The translations under genes were made by a program, and so were the position numbers. The notes beneath the pieces are model-generated. The model was not told the DNA's origin and did no database searches. It saw only the letters and a program-made list of their open reading frames with translations. From assembly GCA_900314995.1 (NCBI GenBank), contig OMXK01000019.1, forward strand, positions 1 through 54,054: a stretch of 54,054 nucleotides of DNA, read 5' to 3'. This DNA comes from an uncultured Prevotella sp. (lineage in GTDB: Bacteria; Bacteroidota; Bacteroidia; Bacteroidales; Bacteroidaceae). Shown here in pieces: positions 1 through 7,814 of the stretch; within the stretch, counting starts at the first letter, position 1, and the number at the start of each line of letters is the position of its first letter.

Positions 1-1
1 C

Positions 2-352
2 ATGATCGAGCTCATCGCGCAGGGCAACCCCATCAAGATCGACGGGCTGGGTATCTTCTGGCCTACCGTTGAGAGCACCAAGGAGGGTATCACCAGGGCA
101 GCTCTGCTGGAGGGTAAGTGGAACGCTAACACCTACGTGAAGGGCGTGCACATCCGCTTCCTTCCTGAGGGTGTCAGCGATGACAACATCACTTCGCGAA
201 CCTTTAAGGATATGTGTTCGCTGAGCACTTATGGCGTCGAGGAGAAGATTGATCTGACGCCGGAGGAGAGCGATCCGAGCAAGAAGAAGTATATTAAGAA
301 GGTGACTCCGCTGGAGGACTGGATCATCGAGCAGAATGCGCAGAATCCTTAG
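2..352 (+). CDS. HU-like DNA-binding protein (5' end outside window)
   Basis: The C-terminal 116 residues or more of a Bacteroidetes HU-related DNA-binding protein; the frame is open to the left edge, so the first ATG seen is probably internal. The stretch IKIDGLGIFWPTVES followed by VKGVHIRFLPEG matches the beta-arm half of the histone-like fold as found in the HU-related family of this phylum. It is followed by a lysine- and glutamate-rich C-terminal tail ending in a short helix. In related genomes such HU proteins sit in small accessory islands followed by a smalltalk gene, and that is what lies downstream here (507-620). Binding to DNA is family knowledge; any specific role is unknown. 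Confidence 0.7.
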   Translation: MIELIAQGNPIKIDGLGIFWPTVESTKEGITRAALLEGKWNANTYVKGVHIRFLPEGVSDDNITSRTFKDMCSLSTYGVEEKIDLTPEESDPSKKKYIKKVTPLEDWIIEQNAQNP

Positions 353-397
353 TTTTAGGCGAGGGGCTTCGATTAACCTAGGATCACTTGCGGCGGG

Positions 398-472
398 GCC
401 TCTCGCTAGGGTCAGGCCCTGACGAGAAAGTCGCTCGCGACTTTACGTCTGTGCCAGACCCCAGTGAGAGGC
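398..472. repeat. 75-base nested hairpin between HU-like gene and smalltalk gene
   Basis: A long imperfect inverted repeat seen directly. Outer arms 398-407 and 463-472 pair over 10 positions with one G-T. Middle arms GGGTC (409-413)/GACCC (457-461) and GGC (415-417)/GCC (453-455) follow. The inner arm AAAGTCGC (427-434) pairs perfectly with GCGACTTT (437-444) around a 2-base loop. It begins 46 bases after the HU-like stop and ends 34 bases before the smalltalk ATG. It could act as a processing or stabilising RNA element, an attenuator, or a DNA cruciform; there is no T-run directly after it, so a simple terminator is less likely. Confidence 0.75.
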
Positions 473-506
473 AAGAGCACAGAATTAAAAAAGAATTGAA
501 AAGGGA

Positions 507-620
507 ATGAAAAAGCGTATCATTGAGATTGCAGTGAAGGTGGTAGTAGCTGCACTCACGGCCTTCTTGACGGCGATTACGACCACTTCGTGCCTTGGGC
601 ACGGGCCGATCATACTCTAA
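507..620 (+). CDS. smalltalk family small protein, 37 aa
   Basis: A very short gene reading MKKRIIEIAVKVVVAALTAF and ending TTTSCLGHGPIIL. It has the layout of the Bacteroidetes smalltalk protein family: a positively charged start, one hydrophobic helix of about 18 residues with an ALTA(I/F) motif, and a Cys near the end. AAGGG precedes the ATG at a plausible ribosome-binding distance. Family members usually lie between an HU-like DNA-binding gene and an N-acetylmuramoyl-L-alanine amidase. The HU-like gene is present upstream but no amidase follows; the next gene is on the other strand. The function of the family is unknown. Confidence 0.75.
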   Translation: MKKRIIEIAVKVVVAALTAFLTAITTTSCLGHGPIIL

Positions 621-681
621 ACAAAGAGTCTTCTAAAGTAAATCCTCGCCGGAGTTCATTCTCTGACGGGGATTTTTGGCG

Positions 682-1575
682 CTATTTGGTAATCTTGAAG
701 GCGACGTGTTTGTCGTAGAGGGCGGCGTAAAGGGTGTTGTCGTCGCCGATGGCGAACCAGTGGGCGGCGGAGGGGATCCAGTACTCGCGGGTCTTGACGC
801 CTGTGAAGCGGTTGAGCACGTAGATATAGTCGGGGATGCCGGAGCCTCCGAGACCGCAGATGATGGAATTGCCGACGATGAGGAAATTGGAGGAGTTGAC
901 CATGCGGGGCTTGCTCATCCAGAGGGTCTTGTCGGTATTGATGTCGACGGCCACGAGGTAGTTGCCCTGTGTGCCCTCCTCGGGGGCGGTAAGGGTTGAG
1001 ATGGAGAAATAGAGCACACCGTCCTTGACCACAGCCCAATGGATATCCTCGAAGAGGCTGTCCTTGGGGGTGATGGAGAGGTTGCGGACGTTGTAGACGC
1101 GCTTCACTTCACGCGAAGGGTCGAGGAGCATAATGAGATGGGGATCGCGGCCGCGACAGGAGAGTTCCTTCTCGGTCTTGCCCCAGGGGAAAGGCTTCTC
1201 GCTGGGCATACGGCCGTAGATGGCCACAGGGAAGTCGCCGTCGGTAAACACGTCGTTGAGCGCCCACTTGCCTTCATAGACGGCGGGCACGCCCTCGGGG
1301 ATGCGGAAATCGGTATCGTCCCATCCGAGGGTGGGATGCCCGATGATGTTGCCGAGCTTGAGGGTGGGCAGCGCGAGCGAGGTGTAGCTGCCAAGCGGCA
1401 CAGAGAACTTGGTGCGGGCGAGCTGGAGCGTCGCGCTCTTGCCGGCAGGGGCCTTGGCAAGCGTCGCGCCATTGAAATCGAGGGCCTCGACGAGGGCAAT
1501 CTCGGTCTGGAAGTCCTGGGCGCGGGCAATGAGTGCGAGCGTCAGGAACGGGATAAGGAATAAGGTCTTCTTCAT
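682..1575 (-). CDS. secreted beta-propeller-like protein, unknown function
   Basis: A 297-residue protein starting with a clear signal peptide (MKKTLFLIPFLTLALIARAQ). The rest is beta-rich with blocks such as HWAVVKDGVLYFSIS, GNYLVAVDINTDKTLWMSK and DYIYVLNRFTGVKTREYW, which resemble PQQ-like/WD-type propeller strands (a value displayed, then a step to the next blade). I do not recognise a named family. The start at 1575 is preferred because the signal peptide begins there; an in-frame ATG at 1584 would add three residues. It lies downstream of the transporter gene on the same strand (14-base gap) and may be co-transcribed with it. Confidence 0.6.
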   Translation of the reverse strand: MKKTLFLIPFLTLALIARAQDFQTEIALVEALDFNGATLAKAPAGKSATLQLARTKFSVPLGSYTSLALPTLKLGNIIGHPTLGWDDTDFRIPEGVPAVYEGKWALNDVFTDGDFPVAIYGRMPSEKPFPWGKTEKELSCRGRDPHLIMLLDPSREVKRVYNVRNLSITPKDSLFEDIHWAVVKDGVLYFSISTLTAPEEGTQGNYLVAVDINTDKTLWMSKPRMVNSSNFLIVGNSIICGLGGSGIPDYIYVLNRFTGVKTREYWIPSAAHWFAIGDDNTLYAALYDKHVAFKITK

Positions 1576-1589
1576 ATTTATCATTGGTT

Positions 1590-2549
1590 TTAGTGATTGA
1601 CTTTACGGCGATACTCCCAGAGTTCGACGCTATTGACGATGTTCTGCCAGAGGACGTAGCAGCCGGCTCCGACAGAGGCCATCGGATTGAGGTAAGTATA
1701 GGCCACCCAGATAGAGAGGGCGGTGTTCTTCTGGAAGGAGGCCTGACCGCTGCAGATCTCTTCGCCCAAGTGACGGCCGATGCTGCGACCGATGAGGAAG
1801 AGCACGAAACAGAGCACGAGGCTGAGCAGGGCTATCATGAGCAGCAGGGAGAGACCTGCCTCGCTGTGGACGATGTTGCGCACGGTGACGCCCGAGGTGA
1901 CACTGAGCTGGGCAGCCCAGAGATAGAACGAGAGATCAGGGATGGAGACAATCCAGGCACAGAGGCGCTTGGCATAGTGCTGCATGAACCAGCCGAGGGC
2001 GAGGGGCAGCACGAGGACGATGGCCAGTTTCTCGAGAATGATGAGGAAGGCACTCCAGAAATCGAGGCCAGCACCGCGCTCAAGCAGGGGGAACACGGCA
2101 GGAATCATCAGGGCGGAGGCAAAGGAGGATAGCACGACAAAGGCGGTCATCGTATTGATATTGCCCCCTATCTTCGCCGTAACGACAGGGGCTGCCGTAG
2201 CCGCAGGGCCGATGATACAGGTGAGGACACTCTCCCACAGGATCTTCTGCCACAGGTTGCCCTCGACACAGAAGATAACCCACACGTTGAGCGCCACGAG
2301 CACGAGCTGGGCGGCGAGCACGCCGAACTGCCAGCGGTGGGGGCGCATCTGGTGGAAATCGATGCGGCAGAAGGTGGAGAACAGGGTACAGAACACCATC
2401 ATCGGGAAGACGGTATCGACAACGGCGCCGAGGCTGTCGCCGAGGGCGTCGAGCTGGGGTACCCAGTAGAACACAAGGTAAACGACGGTGCCCAGGGCAA
2501 TGGCGCAAGGCAGCGTCCAATCTTTCAGAAATTGCTTAATTCCCATCAT
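1590..2549 (-). CDS. bile acid:sodium symporter-like (BASS/SBF) membrane transporter
   Basis: A 319-residue, very hydrophobic protein with about nine membrane helices, conserved small-residue stretches (CIIGPAATAAPVVTAKIGGN) and a C-terminal NPMASVGAGCYVLWQN motif, as in the SBF-like transporter superfamily. Substrate unknown; members move organic anions with sodium. The open frame runs far upstream, but that part is antisense to metF and lies upstream of the promoter. The start is taken at 2549 (or 2546, the next codon). A TATCTTTG -7 element at 2558-2565 leaves only about eight bases before the start, implying a very short leader. Divergent from metF. Confidence 0.75.
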   Translation of the reverse strand: MMGIKQFLKDWTLPCAIALGTVVYLVFYWVPQLDALGDSLGAVVDTVFPMMVFCTLFSTFCRIDFHQMRPHRWQFGVLAAQLVLVALNVWVIFCVEGNLWQKILWESVLTCIIGPAATAAPVVTAKIGGNINTMTAFVVLSSFASALMIPAVFPLLERGAGLDFWSAFLIILEKLAIVLVLPLALGWFMQHYAKRLCAWIVSIPDLSFYLWAAQLSVTSGVTVRNIVHSEAGLSLLLMIALLSLVLCFVLFLIGRSIGRHLGEEICSGQASFQKNTALSIWVAYTYLNPMASVGAGCYVLWQNIVNSVELWEYRRKVNH

Positions 2550-2557
2550 TTTCGCTG

Positions 2558-2565
2558 CAAAGATA
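2558..2565 (-). promoter_or_regulatory. Bacteroidetes -7 element for the BASS transporter gene
   Basis: TATCTTTG on the minus strand, an exact TAnnTTTG match, 8 bases from the first ATG. A -33 TTTG is not obvious. Confidence 0.55.
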
Positions 2566-2608
2566 GTATTTTTTTTGAACGGATGACACGGATTACACGG
2601 ATTTTTTG

Positions 2609-2616
2609 TAATTTTG
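2609..2616 (+). promoter_or_regulatory. Bacteroidetes -7 element for metF
   Basis: TAATTTTG, an exact TAnnTTTG match, 23 bases before the metF ATG. It explains why the long upstream extension of the metF frame is not translated. Confidence 0.6.
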
Positions 2617-2639
2617 CAGCGATTTATGCACAATCGACA

Positions 2640-3596
2640 ATGAGCGTAACAGAATATATCCATCAAGATAAGGCGACAAGAAGGTTCTCGTTTGAGGTGC
2701 TGCCCCCGCTGAAGGGGACGGGCACGGAGAAGCTCTTCGCTGACATCGACAGGCTGAAGGAGTTCGACCCCGCCTATATCAACATCACCACCCACCACTC
2801 GGAGTTCGTGTACCGCGAGCTGGAAAACGGACAGTTTGAGCGTCAGCGCATCCGCCGTCGCCCGGGAACGGTGGCAATAGCCGCAGCCATCCAACAGCGG
2901 TACCACATCCCCGTGCAGCCACATGTGATCTGCAGTGGCGCTACGATTGAGGATATCGAGTATGAACTGCTCGACCTGCAGTTTCTGGGTATCAGCGACC
3001 TGCTGCTGCTTAGAGGCGACAAAGCGAAGGAGGACAGCCGATTCGTACCGACGCCAGGCGGTCATACCCACACGACGGAACTGATCAAGCAGGTGAAGCG
3101 CTTCAACGAGGGGTTCTTTGCCGACGGTACGCCCATCAAGCGTCCGGGCAAGGCATTCGACTTCGGCGTGGCCTGCTATCCGGAGAAGCACGAGGAGGCA
3201 CCTAATCTGGAGATGGACATGCAGTATCTGAAAGAGAAGCAGGACCTGGGTGCGCAGTATGCCGTAACCCAGCTGTTCTACGATAACGAGAAATACTTCG
3301 CCTTTGTGGAAAAGGCGCGGGCGATGGGGATTACGATTCCCATTATCCCCGGCATCAAGCCGTTTGCCAAACTCTCACAGCTGACGGTGGTGCCGAAGAC
3401 GTTCCACTGCGACATACCAGAGGCACTGGCCAGAGAGGTCGTAAAGTGCAAGACCGACGACGATGCAAGACAGCTGGGTGTAGAGTGGACAACGGCGCAA
3501 TGCCAGGAACTGTATCAGCACGGGGTAAACAATATTCACTTCTACACGGTGTCGGCTGTCGACAGCGTGGTGGAGGTCGCGAAAAGGCTGCTCTGA
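2640..3596 (+). CDS. metF: 5,10-methylenetetrahydrofolate reductase
   Basis: A 318-residue TIM-barrel flavoprotein that reduces 5,10-methylene-THF to 5-methyl-THF, the methyl donor for methionine synthesis. Seen: the N-terminal FSFEVLPPLKG block (usually FEFFPP), the INITTHH and RGD-containing LLLLRGDKAK strands, YAVTQLFYDNEKYFAF, and IPIIPGIKPF, in family order and at family length. The start at 2640 gives the expected N-terminus and follows a good -7 element. It is followed after 7 bases by holB, so metF, holB, ricT and gldH probably form one operon. Confidence 0.95.
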   Translation: MSVTEYIHQDKATRRFSFEVLPPLKGTGTEKLFADIDRLKEFDPAYINITTHHSEFVYRELENGQFERQRIRRRPGTVAIAAAIQQRYHIPVQPHVICSGATIEDIEYELLDLQFLGISDLLLLRGDKAKEDSRFVPTPGGHTHTTELIKQVKRFNEGFFADGTPIKRPGKAFDFGVACYPEKHEEAPNLEMDMQYLKEKQDLGAQYAVTQLFYDNEKYFAFVEKARAMGITIPIIPGIKPFAKLSQLTVVPKTFHCDIPEALAREVVKCKTDDDARQLGVEWTTAQCQELYQHGVNNIHFYTVSAVDSVVEVAKRLL

Positions 3597-3603
3597 ATCA
3601 GGA

Positions 3604-4713
3604 ATGGAATGGCGTGAAGTGATCGGACAGCGGGAGACGCAGGAGCGGCTGCAGCAGTTGGTGAAGGACCACCATCTGCCGCACGCGATGATGCTCTGCG
3701 GACCTAACGGCAGCGGCAAGCTTGCCCTTGCGACAGCTTTCGCCTGTTACCTGCTCGACGACGGCACGCCTAGTGCGAAGGCCATGCTGCAGAAACTGGA
3801 GCATCCTGACCTGCACTTCACCTACCCCACCATCAAACTGCCCTCGATGAGTGCTGACCATAAGCCGGTGAGCGACGACTTCGCCAAGGAGTGGAACCAG
3901 CTGATACTGCAGAGTCCCTACTTCACCATGGATGCCTGGATGCAGGCTATGGGCGGCGAAAACCAGCAGGCTATCATCACCGCAGGAGAAAGCGACGACC
4001 TGGTAAGAAAGCTCTCGCTGAAATCCAGTCAGGGCGGGTATAAGGTGAGCATCATCTGGTTGCCCGAAAGGATGAATATCGAGTGTGCCAACAAACTGTT
4101 GAAGCTCATCGAGGAGCCCCCTCAGCAGACGGTGTTCATCATGGTATCGGAAGAGCCCGACAAACTGCTGGAGACCATCCGCAGCCGTGTGCAGCGTATC
4201 GACATCCGCAGGACTGACGAGTCAGACATCCGCGAGGCGCTTATCCAGCGCAGAGGCATCGACGAGGAGTCGGCACGCAGAATCAGCCGCAGGGCCAACG
4301 GCAACTGGCTAAAGGCACTGGAGGAACTGCAGGTGGGATCGGAGAACGAGCTGTTCCTGGATCTCTACATCATGCTCATGCGACTGGCTTACCAGCGGAA
4401 GATCAAGGATCTGAGGCGATGGAGCGACCAGATGGGCGGCATGGGGCGTGAGAAACAGAAACGCTGGCTCGAGTTCTTCCTCAACATGACGCGGGAGAAC
4501 TTCATGTATAACTTCCAACAGGAGGAACTGACCTACATGACGCAGAACGAGGAGAACTTCGCCCACAACTTTGCGCGTTTCATCAACGAGAAGAACGTGC
4601 TGCAGATGAACGACCTGGGGAACCGCTGCCTGCGCGACATCGGGCAGAATGCCAACGGCAAAATCGTGTTCTTCGACTTCGCCTTACAAATGATCGTACT
4701 TTTATTACAATAG
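3604..4713 (+). CDS. holB: DNA polymerase III subunit delta' (clamp loader)
   Basis: A 369-residue AAA+ protein of the clamp-loader delta'/gamma group. Seen: IGQRETQERL near the start, a Walker A-like GPNGSGKLALA (about residue 38), the sensor region IWLPERMNIECANKLLKLIEEPP, and SEEPDKLLETIRSRVQRI with the SRC-like motif reading SRVQ. The cysteine-rich zinc module usually placed after Walker A is absent: the segment from YLLDDG to HPDLHFTYP is short and has no cysteines. The C-terminal third is helical, as in the collar domain. It is 7 bases from both metF and ricT. Confidence 0.88.
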   Translation: MEWREVIGQRETQERLQQLVKDHHLPHAMMLCGPNGSGKLALATAFACYLLDDGTPSAKAMLQKLEHPDLHFTYPTIKLPSMSADHKPVSDDFAKEWNQLILQSPYFTMDAWMQAMGGENQQAIITAGESDDLVRKLSLKSSQGGYKVSIIWLPERMNIECANKLLKLIEEPPQQTVFIMVSEEPDKLLETIRSRVQRIDIRRTDESDIREALIQRRGIDEESARRISRRANGNWLKALEELQVGSENELFLDLYIMLMRLAYQRKIKDLRRWSDQMGGMGREKQKRWLEFFLNMTRENFMYNFQQEELTYMTQNEENFAHNFARFINEKNVLQMNDLGNRCLRDIGQNANGKIVFFDFALQMIVLLLQ

Positions 4714-4720
4714 CATAAAT

Positions 4721-5872
4721 ATGACTGAGAAAAAAGATTTACCCATCATGGTCGGCTGCGACAGAGGCCTGTGCCATCAGGCTGTAGGCCGACAAGACCG
4801 TCAGCTAAACACATACGACTGGCTCGCTGACGTGCCGGGGAACACAGATACGACAGACCTCGTGGAGGTACAGTTCAAGCATACCCGCAAAGGCTATTAC
4901 CACAACGTGAACCATCTGGATCTGAAGAAAGGCGACGTGGTGGCCGTTGAAGCAAGTCCTGGTCACGACATCGGCGTGGTAACGCTTACCGGACGTCTGG
5001 TGAAGTTGCAGGTGAAGAAGGCCAACCTGAAATCAGAAGATGAAATCAAGCGTATCTACCGTATCGCCCGCGAGACCGACATCCAGAAGTTCAAAGAGGC
5101 CAAAGCCCGTGAGCATGCCACGATGATCGAGAGCCGTCAGATAGCCAAAGGTCTGGGACTGGACATGAAGATCGGCGACGTGGAGTATCAGGGCGACGGC
5201 AACAAGGCCATCTTCTACTACATCGCTGATGAGCGCGTGGACTTCCGCCAGCTCATCAAGGATCTGGCTGCAGCCTTCCACGTGAGGATCGAGATGAAGC
5301 AGATCGGTGCTCGTCAGGAAGCAGGACGTATCGGCGGTACCGGTCCCTGCGGCCGCGAACTCTGCTGTGCGACGTGGATGAAGAACTTCTCGAGCGTGGG
5401 CACGAATGCTGCCCGCTTCCAGGATATCTCGCTGAACCCACAGAAGCTGGCAGGCATGTGTGCCAAGCTGAAGTGCTGTCTGAACTACGAAGTAGACACC
5501 TATGTGGAGGCAGGCAAGCGGATGCCCGGCAGAGACACGATCCTTCAGACACAAGACGGCGACTACCACTACTTCAAAGGCGACATCCTGGCGGGACTCG
5601 TGACCTACTCGACGGACAAGAACATCGCAGCAAACCTGGAGACCATCACAGCTACAAGGGCAAAGGATGTGATTGAGATGAACCGCAGAGGTGAGAAGCC
5701 TCTCTCGCTGCAGGAAGACGGTGCCAAGAAAAAGACAGAAGAAAAGCACCATATCGAACTGACTGATGGCGACATCAGCCGTTTTGACAAGGCCAAGAAG
5801 AAGAAAAAGAAGAAGAACAACAACAATCGTCAGAAGCCTCAGCGTGAAGATGGTGCCAAGAATGCGGAATAA
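4721..5872 (+). CDS. ricT: RicT/YaaT-like PSP1-domain protein
   Basis: A 383-residue protein with a PSP1 domain. Seen: an N-terminal CDRGLCHQAVGRQDRQ segment, VEVQFKHTRKGYYHN, a helical IKRIYRIARETDIQKF stretch, and the cysteine signature TGPCGRELCCATWMKNF then CAKLKCCLNYE, where RicT proteins bind an iron-sulfur cluster together with partners. In Bacillus RicT acts in a complex that aids RNase Y mRNA processing; the role in Bacteroidetes is not settled. The last 45 residues are a very lysine- and asparagine-rich low-complexity tail. Overlaps the start of gldH by 11 bases. Confidence 0.85.
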   Translation: MTEKKDLPIMVGCDRGLCHQAVGRQDRQLNTYDWLADVPGNTDTTDLVEVQFKHTRKGYYHNVNHLDLKKGDVVAVEASPGHDIGVVTLTGRLVKLQVKKANLKSEDEIKRIYRIARETDIQKFKEAKAREHATMIESRQIAKGLGLDMKIGDVEYQGDGNKAIFYYIADERVDFRQLIKDLAAAFHVRIEMKQIGARQEAGRIGGTGPCGRELCCATWMKNFSSVGTNAARFQDISLNPQKLAGMCAKLKCCLNYEVDTYVEAGKRMPGRDTILQTQDGDYHYFKGDILAGLVTYSTDKNIAANLETITATRAKDVIEMNRRGEKPLSLQEDGAKKKTEEKHHIELTDGDISRFDKAKKKKKKKNNNNRQKPQREDGAKNAE

Positions 5873-6326
5873 ACTGCTGACAATCATATTTCTCGGAATG
5901 ACGCTAGCAGTAGTCAGCTGTGACCGCCAAAAGGTGTTCAGCCGCTATGAACACATCGAATCGTCCCAATGGGAGAAGACGGACACCGTGCACTTCAACA
6001 TTCCCCACATGCAGGTGGCAGGCACCTATCAGGGCACACTCGGACTGCGCATCGAGAGCGATTACCCCTACCGTGAGCTGGCACTCGAGGTGAACATGCA
6101 GATACTGCCCAGTGGTCAGAACGTGAAACGCAGTCTCGACTGCGAGCTCATCGACAATCGCGGCACCATCAAGGGTAGCGGCATCAGCCAATACCAATAC
6201 GAATTCCCCGTAGACATGCTTCAGCTGGAGAAAGACGACTCGCTGCAAGTGACCATCATCCACAACATGAGACGGGAACTGATGCCCAACATCTGTGACG
6301 TTGGCTTCACGCTCACGAGGAAATAA
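5862..6326 (+). CDS. gldH: GldH-like gliding motility lipoprotein
   Basis: A 154-residue lipoprotein: MRNKLLTIIFLGMTLAVVSC gives a signal peptide and lipobox with Cys20. The mature part (EHIESSQWEKTDTVHFN, the YPYRELALEVNM strand, the RNVGFTLTRK-like end NICDVGFTLTRK) matches GldH, an outer-membrane-associated lipoprotein needed for gliding and type IX secretion-linked functions in some Bacteroidetes and kept in non-gliding relatives. The start is inside ricT; an ATG at 5850 in the same frame would add MVPR and is less likely. Its place after ricT is common in this order. Confidence 0.82.
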   Translation: MRNKLLTIIFLGMTLAVVSCDRQKVFSRYEHIESSQWEKTDTVHFNIPHMQVAGTYQGTLGLRIESDYPYRELALEVNMQILPSGQNVKRSLDCELIDNRGTIKGSGISQYQYEFPVDMLQLEKDDSLQVTIIHNMRRELMPNICDVGFTLTRK

Positions 6327-6341
6327 GCATATCGTCTCGTG

Positions 6342-7814
6342 CTATTGCCGAATCAGATTCCTGCCAGCATCAATGCGCAGGAAGATGAACAGCAGGAGCG
6401 TAAAGCCCCAAAGTGACGAACCGCCATAGCTGAAGAACGGTAGCGGGATACCAATGACGGGCGTCAAGCCCAGCACCATACCTACATTGATAAATAAATG
6501 GAATAGGAAAATGCTGAGTACACAATAGCCATAGACACGCCCGAAAGTGTGATGCTGGCGCTCTGCCAGATGGATGAGCCGCAGGATCAATGCCAGAAAA
6601 AGCAACAACACACCCGCAGAACCCACAAAACCCTCTTCTTCACCCACGGTACAGAAGATAAAGTCGGTATCTTGCTCAGGCACAAACTTCAGTTTCGTCT
6701 GTGTGCCATTGAGAAAGCCTTTGCCCTCAAGACCACCTGAGCCGATGGCGATCTCACTCTGATGCACGTTATATCCGGCACCCTTTAAGTCTTCCTCCAG
6801 ACCGAGCAGCACGTTGATACGCACACGCTGGTGTGCCTCCATCATGTTATTGAGCATATAGTCGGCTGCATTGATGAATACCACACTGCCCACAGCAAAG
6901 AGGGCTATCCAGAAATAGCTGGGAAAGCGTGTCAGCAACCAGCGATAGACGAGATAGCCTATCAGCAGGACACACATCAGCAGCATCACATAAGAGGTGT
7001 CGAAGGGAATAACGAACAACGAGAATGTCATCGTCAGCAAAAGAACGCCCAAACTGATGCCAAGCAACCGCATGGTCTCGCGCTTATCGCGGCAGTAAAC
7101 CCAGACAAGGACGGCAGAGAACAGTTGGATGCTCAGATAGACGACAAACTTACCCACCGGTGTAGGGGTATAGAGGATCATCGTATCAGCATAGCGGATG
7201 CCCACCACAAAATAGAACACCATCGCAACCCCTGTAAAGAGGATGCTGCCGGGCATACCCTCGCGGTAGAACATCAGGAAGAAGGAGAGATAGACGAGGG
7301 CCGAGCCCGTCTCGTGTTGCAGCACAATGAACAGCATGGGCACTACAACAATCGCCAGAGCAGCAGCGAAATGCTGCCACTTCTGGATGTTATAGCCGTA
7401 GATACTCATCAGCTTAGCCAGCGCCAAGGCGGTGGCGAATTTCGCAAACTCGGCAGGCTGCAGGCGCAATGGTCCCAGCACAAGCCACGATCGCGAGCCT
7501 TTTATGGTATGGGGATTGAAGATGGTGCCGAAGAGCAAGACAAGCAACAGGCCGAAGATGATAAACGCCAGCATCTCGTAATAGCGGTCGTCGAGCATCA
7601 ACAGCACAAAGCCCAGTACGATAGAAGTGCCTATCCACACAATCTGCATACCAGAGCGCGTATCAAGACTGAAGATATCAGTATCACCGTAACTATAGCT
7701 GGCACCACAGACACTGACCCACCCGAAAGTGAGCAGAGCCAGATAGAGCACGATTGTCCACCAATCGAGTGAGCGGATGACGCCTTTTTGTTGTTTATCT
7801 GTCGGTTGTGCCAT
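6342..7814 (-). CDS. rodA: RodA peptidoglycan glycosyltransferase (SEDS)
   Basis: A 490-residue polytopic membrane protein of the SEDS family, which polymerises glycan strands for cell elongation with PBP2. Seen: KGSRSWLVLGPLRLQPAEFAK, QHETGSALVYLSFF, the IAIGSGGLEGKGFLNGTQTK loop, PEQDTDFIFCTVGEEEG and GIPLPFFSYGGSS near the C-terminus, all SEDS hallmarks. It is longer than enterobacterial RodA because of an extra membrane region in the middle (about residues 205-320). Last gene of the mre operon; its start overlaps the mrdA end by 20 bases, suggesting coupled translation. Confidence 0.95.
   Translation of the reverse strand: MAQPTDKQQKGVIRSLDWWTIVLYLALLTFGWVSVCGASYSYGDTDIFSLDTRSGMQIVWIGTSIVLGFVLLMLDDRYYEMLAFIIFGLLLVLLFGTIFNPHTIKGSRSWLVLGPLRLQPAEFAKFATALALAKLMSIYGYNIQKWQHFAAALAIVVVPMLFIVLQHETGSALVYLSFFLMFYREGMPGSILFTGVAMVFYFVVGIRYADTMILYTPTPVGKFVVYLSIQLFSAVLVWVYCRDKRETMRLLGISLGVLLLTMTFSLFVIPFDTSYVMLLMCVLLIGYLVYRWLLTRFPSYFWIALFAVGSVVFINAADYMLNNMMEAHQRVRINVLLGLEEDLKGAGYNVHQSEIAIGSGGLEGKGFLNGTQTKLKFVPEQDTDFIFCTVGEEEGFVGSAGVLLLFLALILRLIHLAERQHHTFGRVYGYCVLSIFLFHLFINVGMVLGLTPVIGIPLPFFSYGGSSLWGFTLLLFIFLRIDAGRNLIRQ

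Noticed and set aside
384-602. 72-aa minus-strand open frame
   Set aside because: Antisense to the smalltalk gene and the hairpin; Arg/Cys-rich composition without any protein-like pattern.
1584-2132. 182-aa plus-strand frame
   Set aside because: Antisense shadow of the transporter gene, very rich in Glu, Asp, Gly and His with no hydrophobic core.
2337-2639. N-terminal extension of metF
   Set aside because: Overlaps the divergent transporter gene and its promoter; the MetF fold begins at 2640.
2550-3191. N-terminal extension of the BASS transporter frame
   Set aside because: It runs antisense through metF and lies upstream of the transporter's promoter; the hydrophobic protein begins at 2549.
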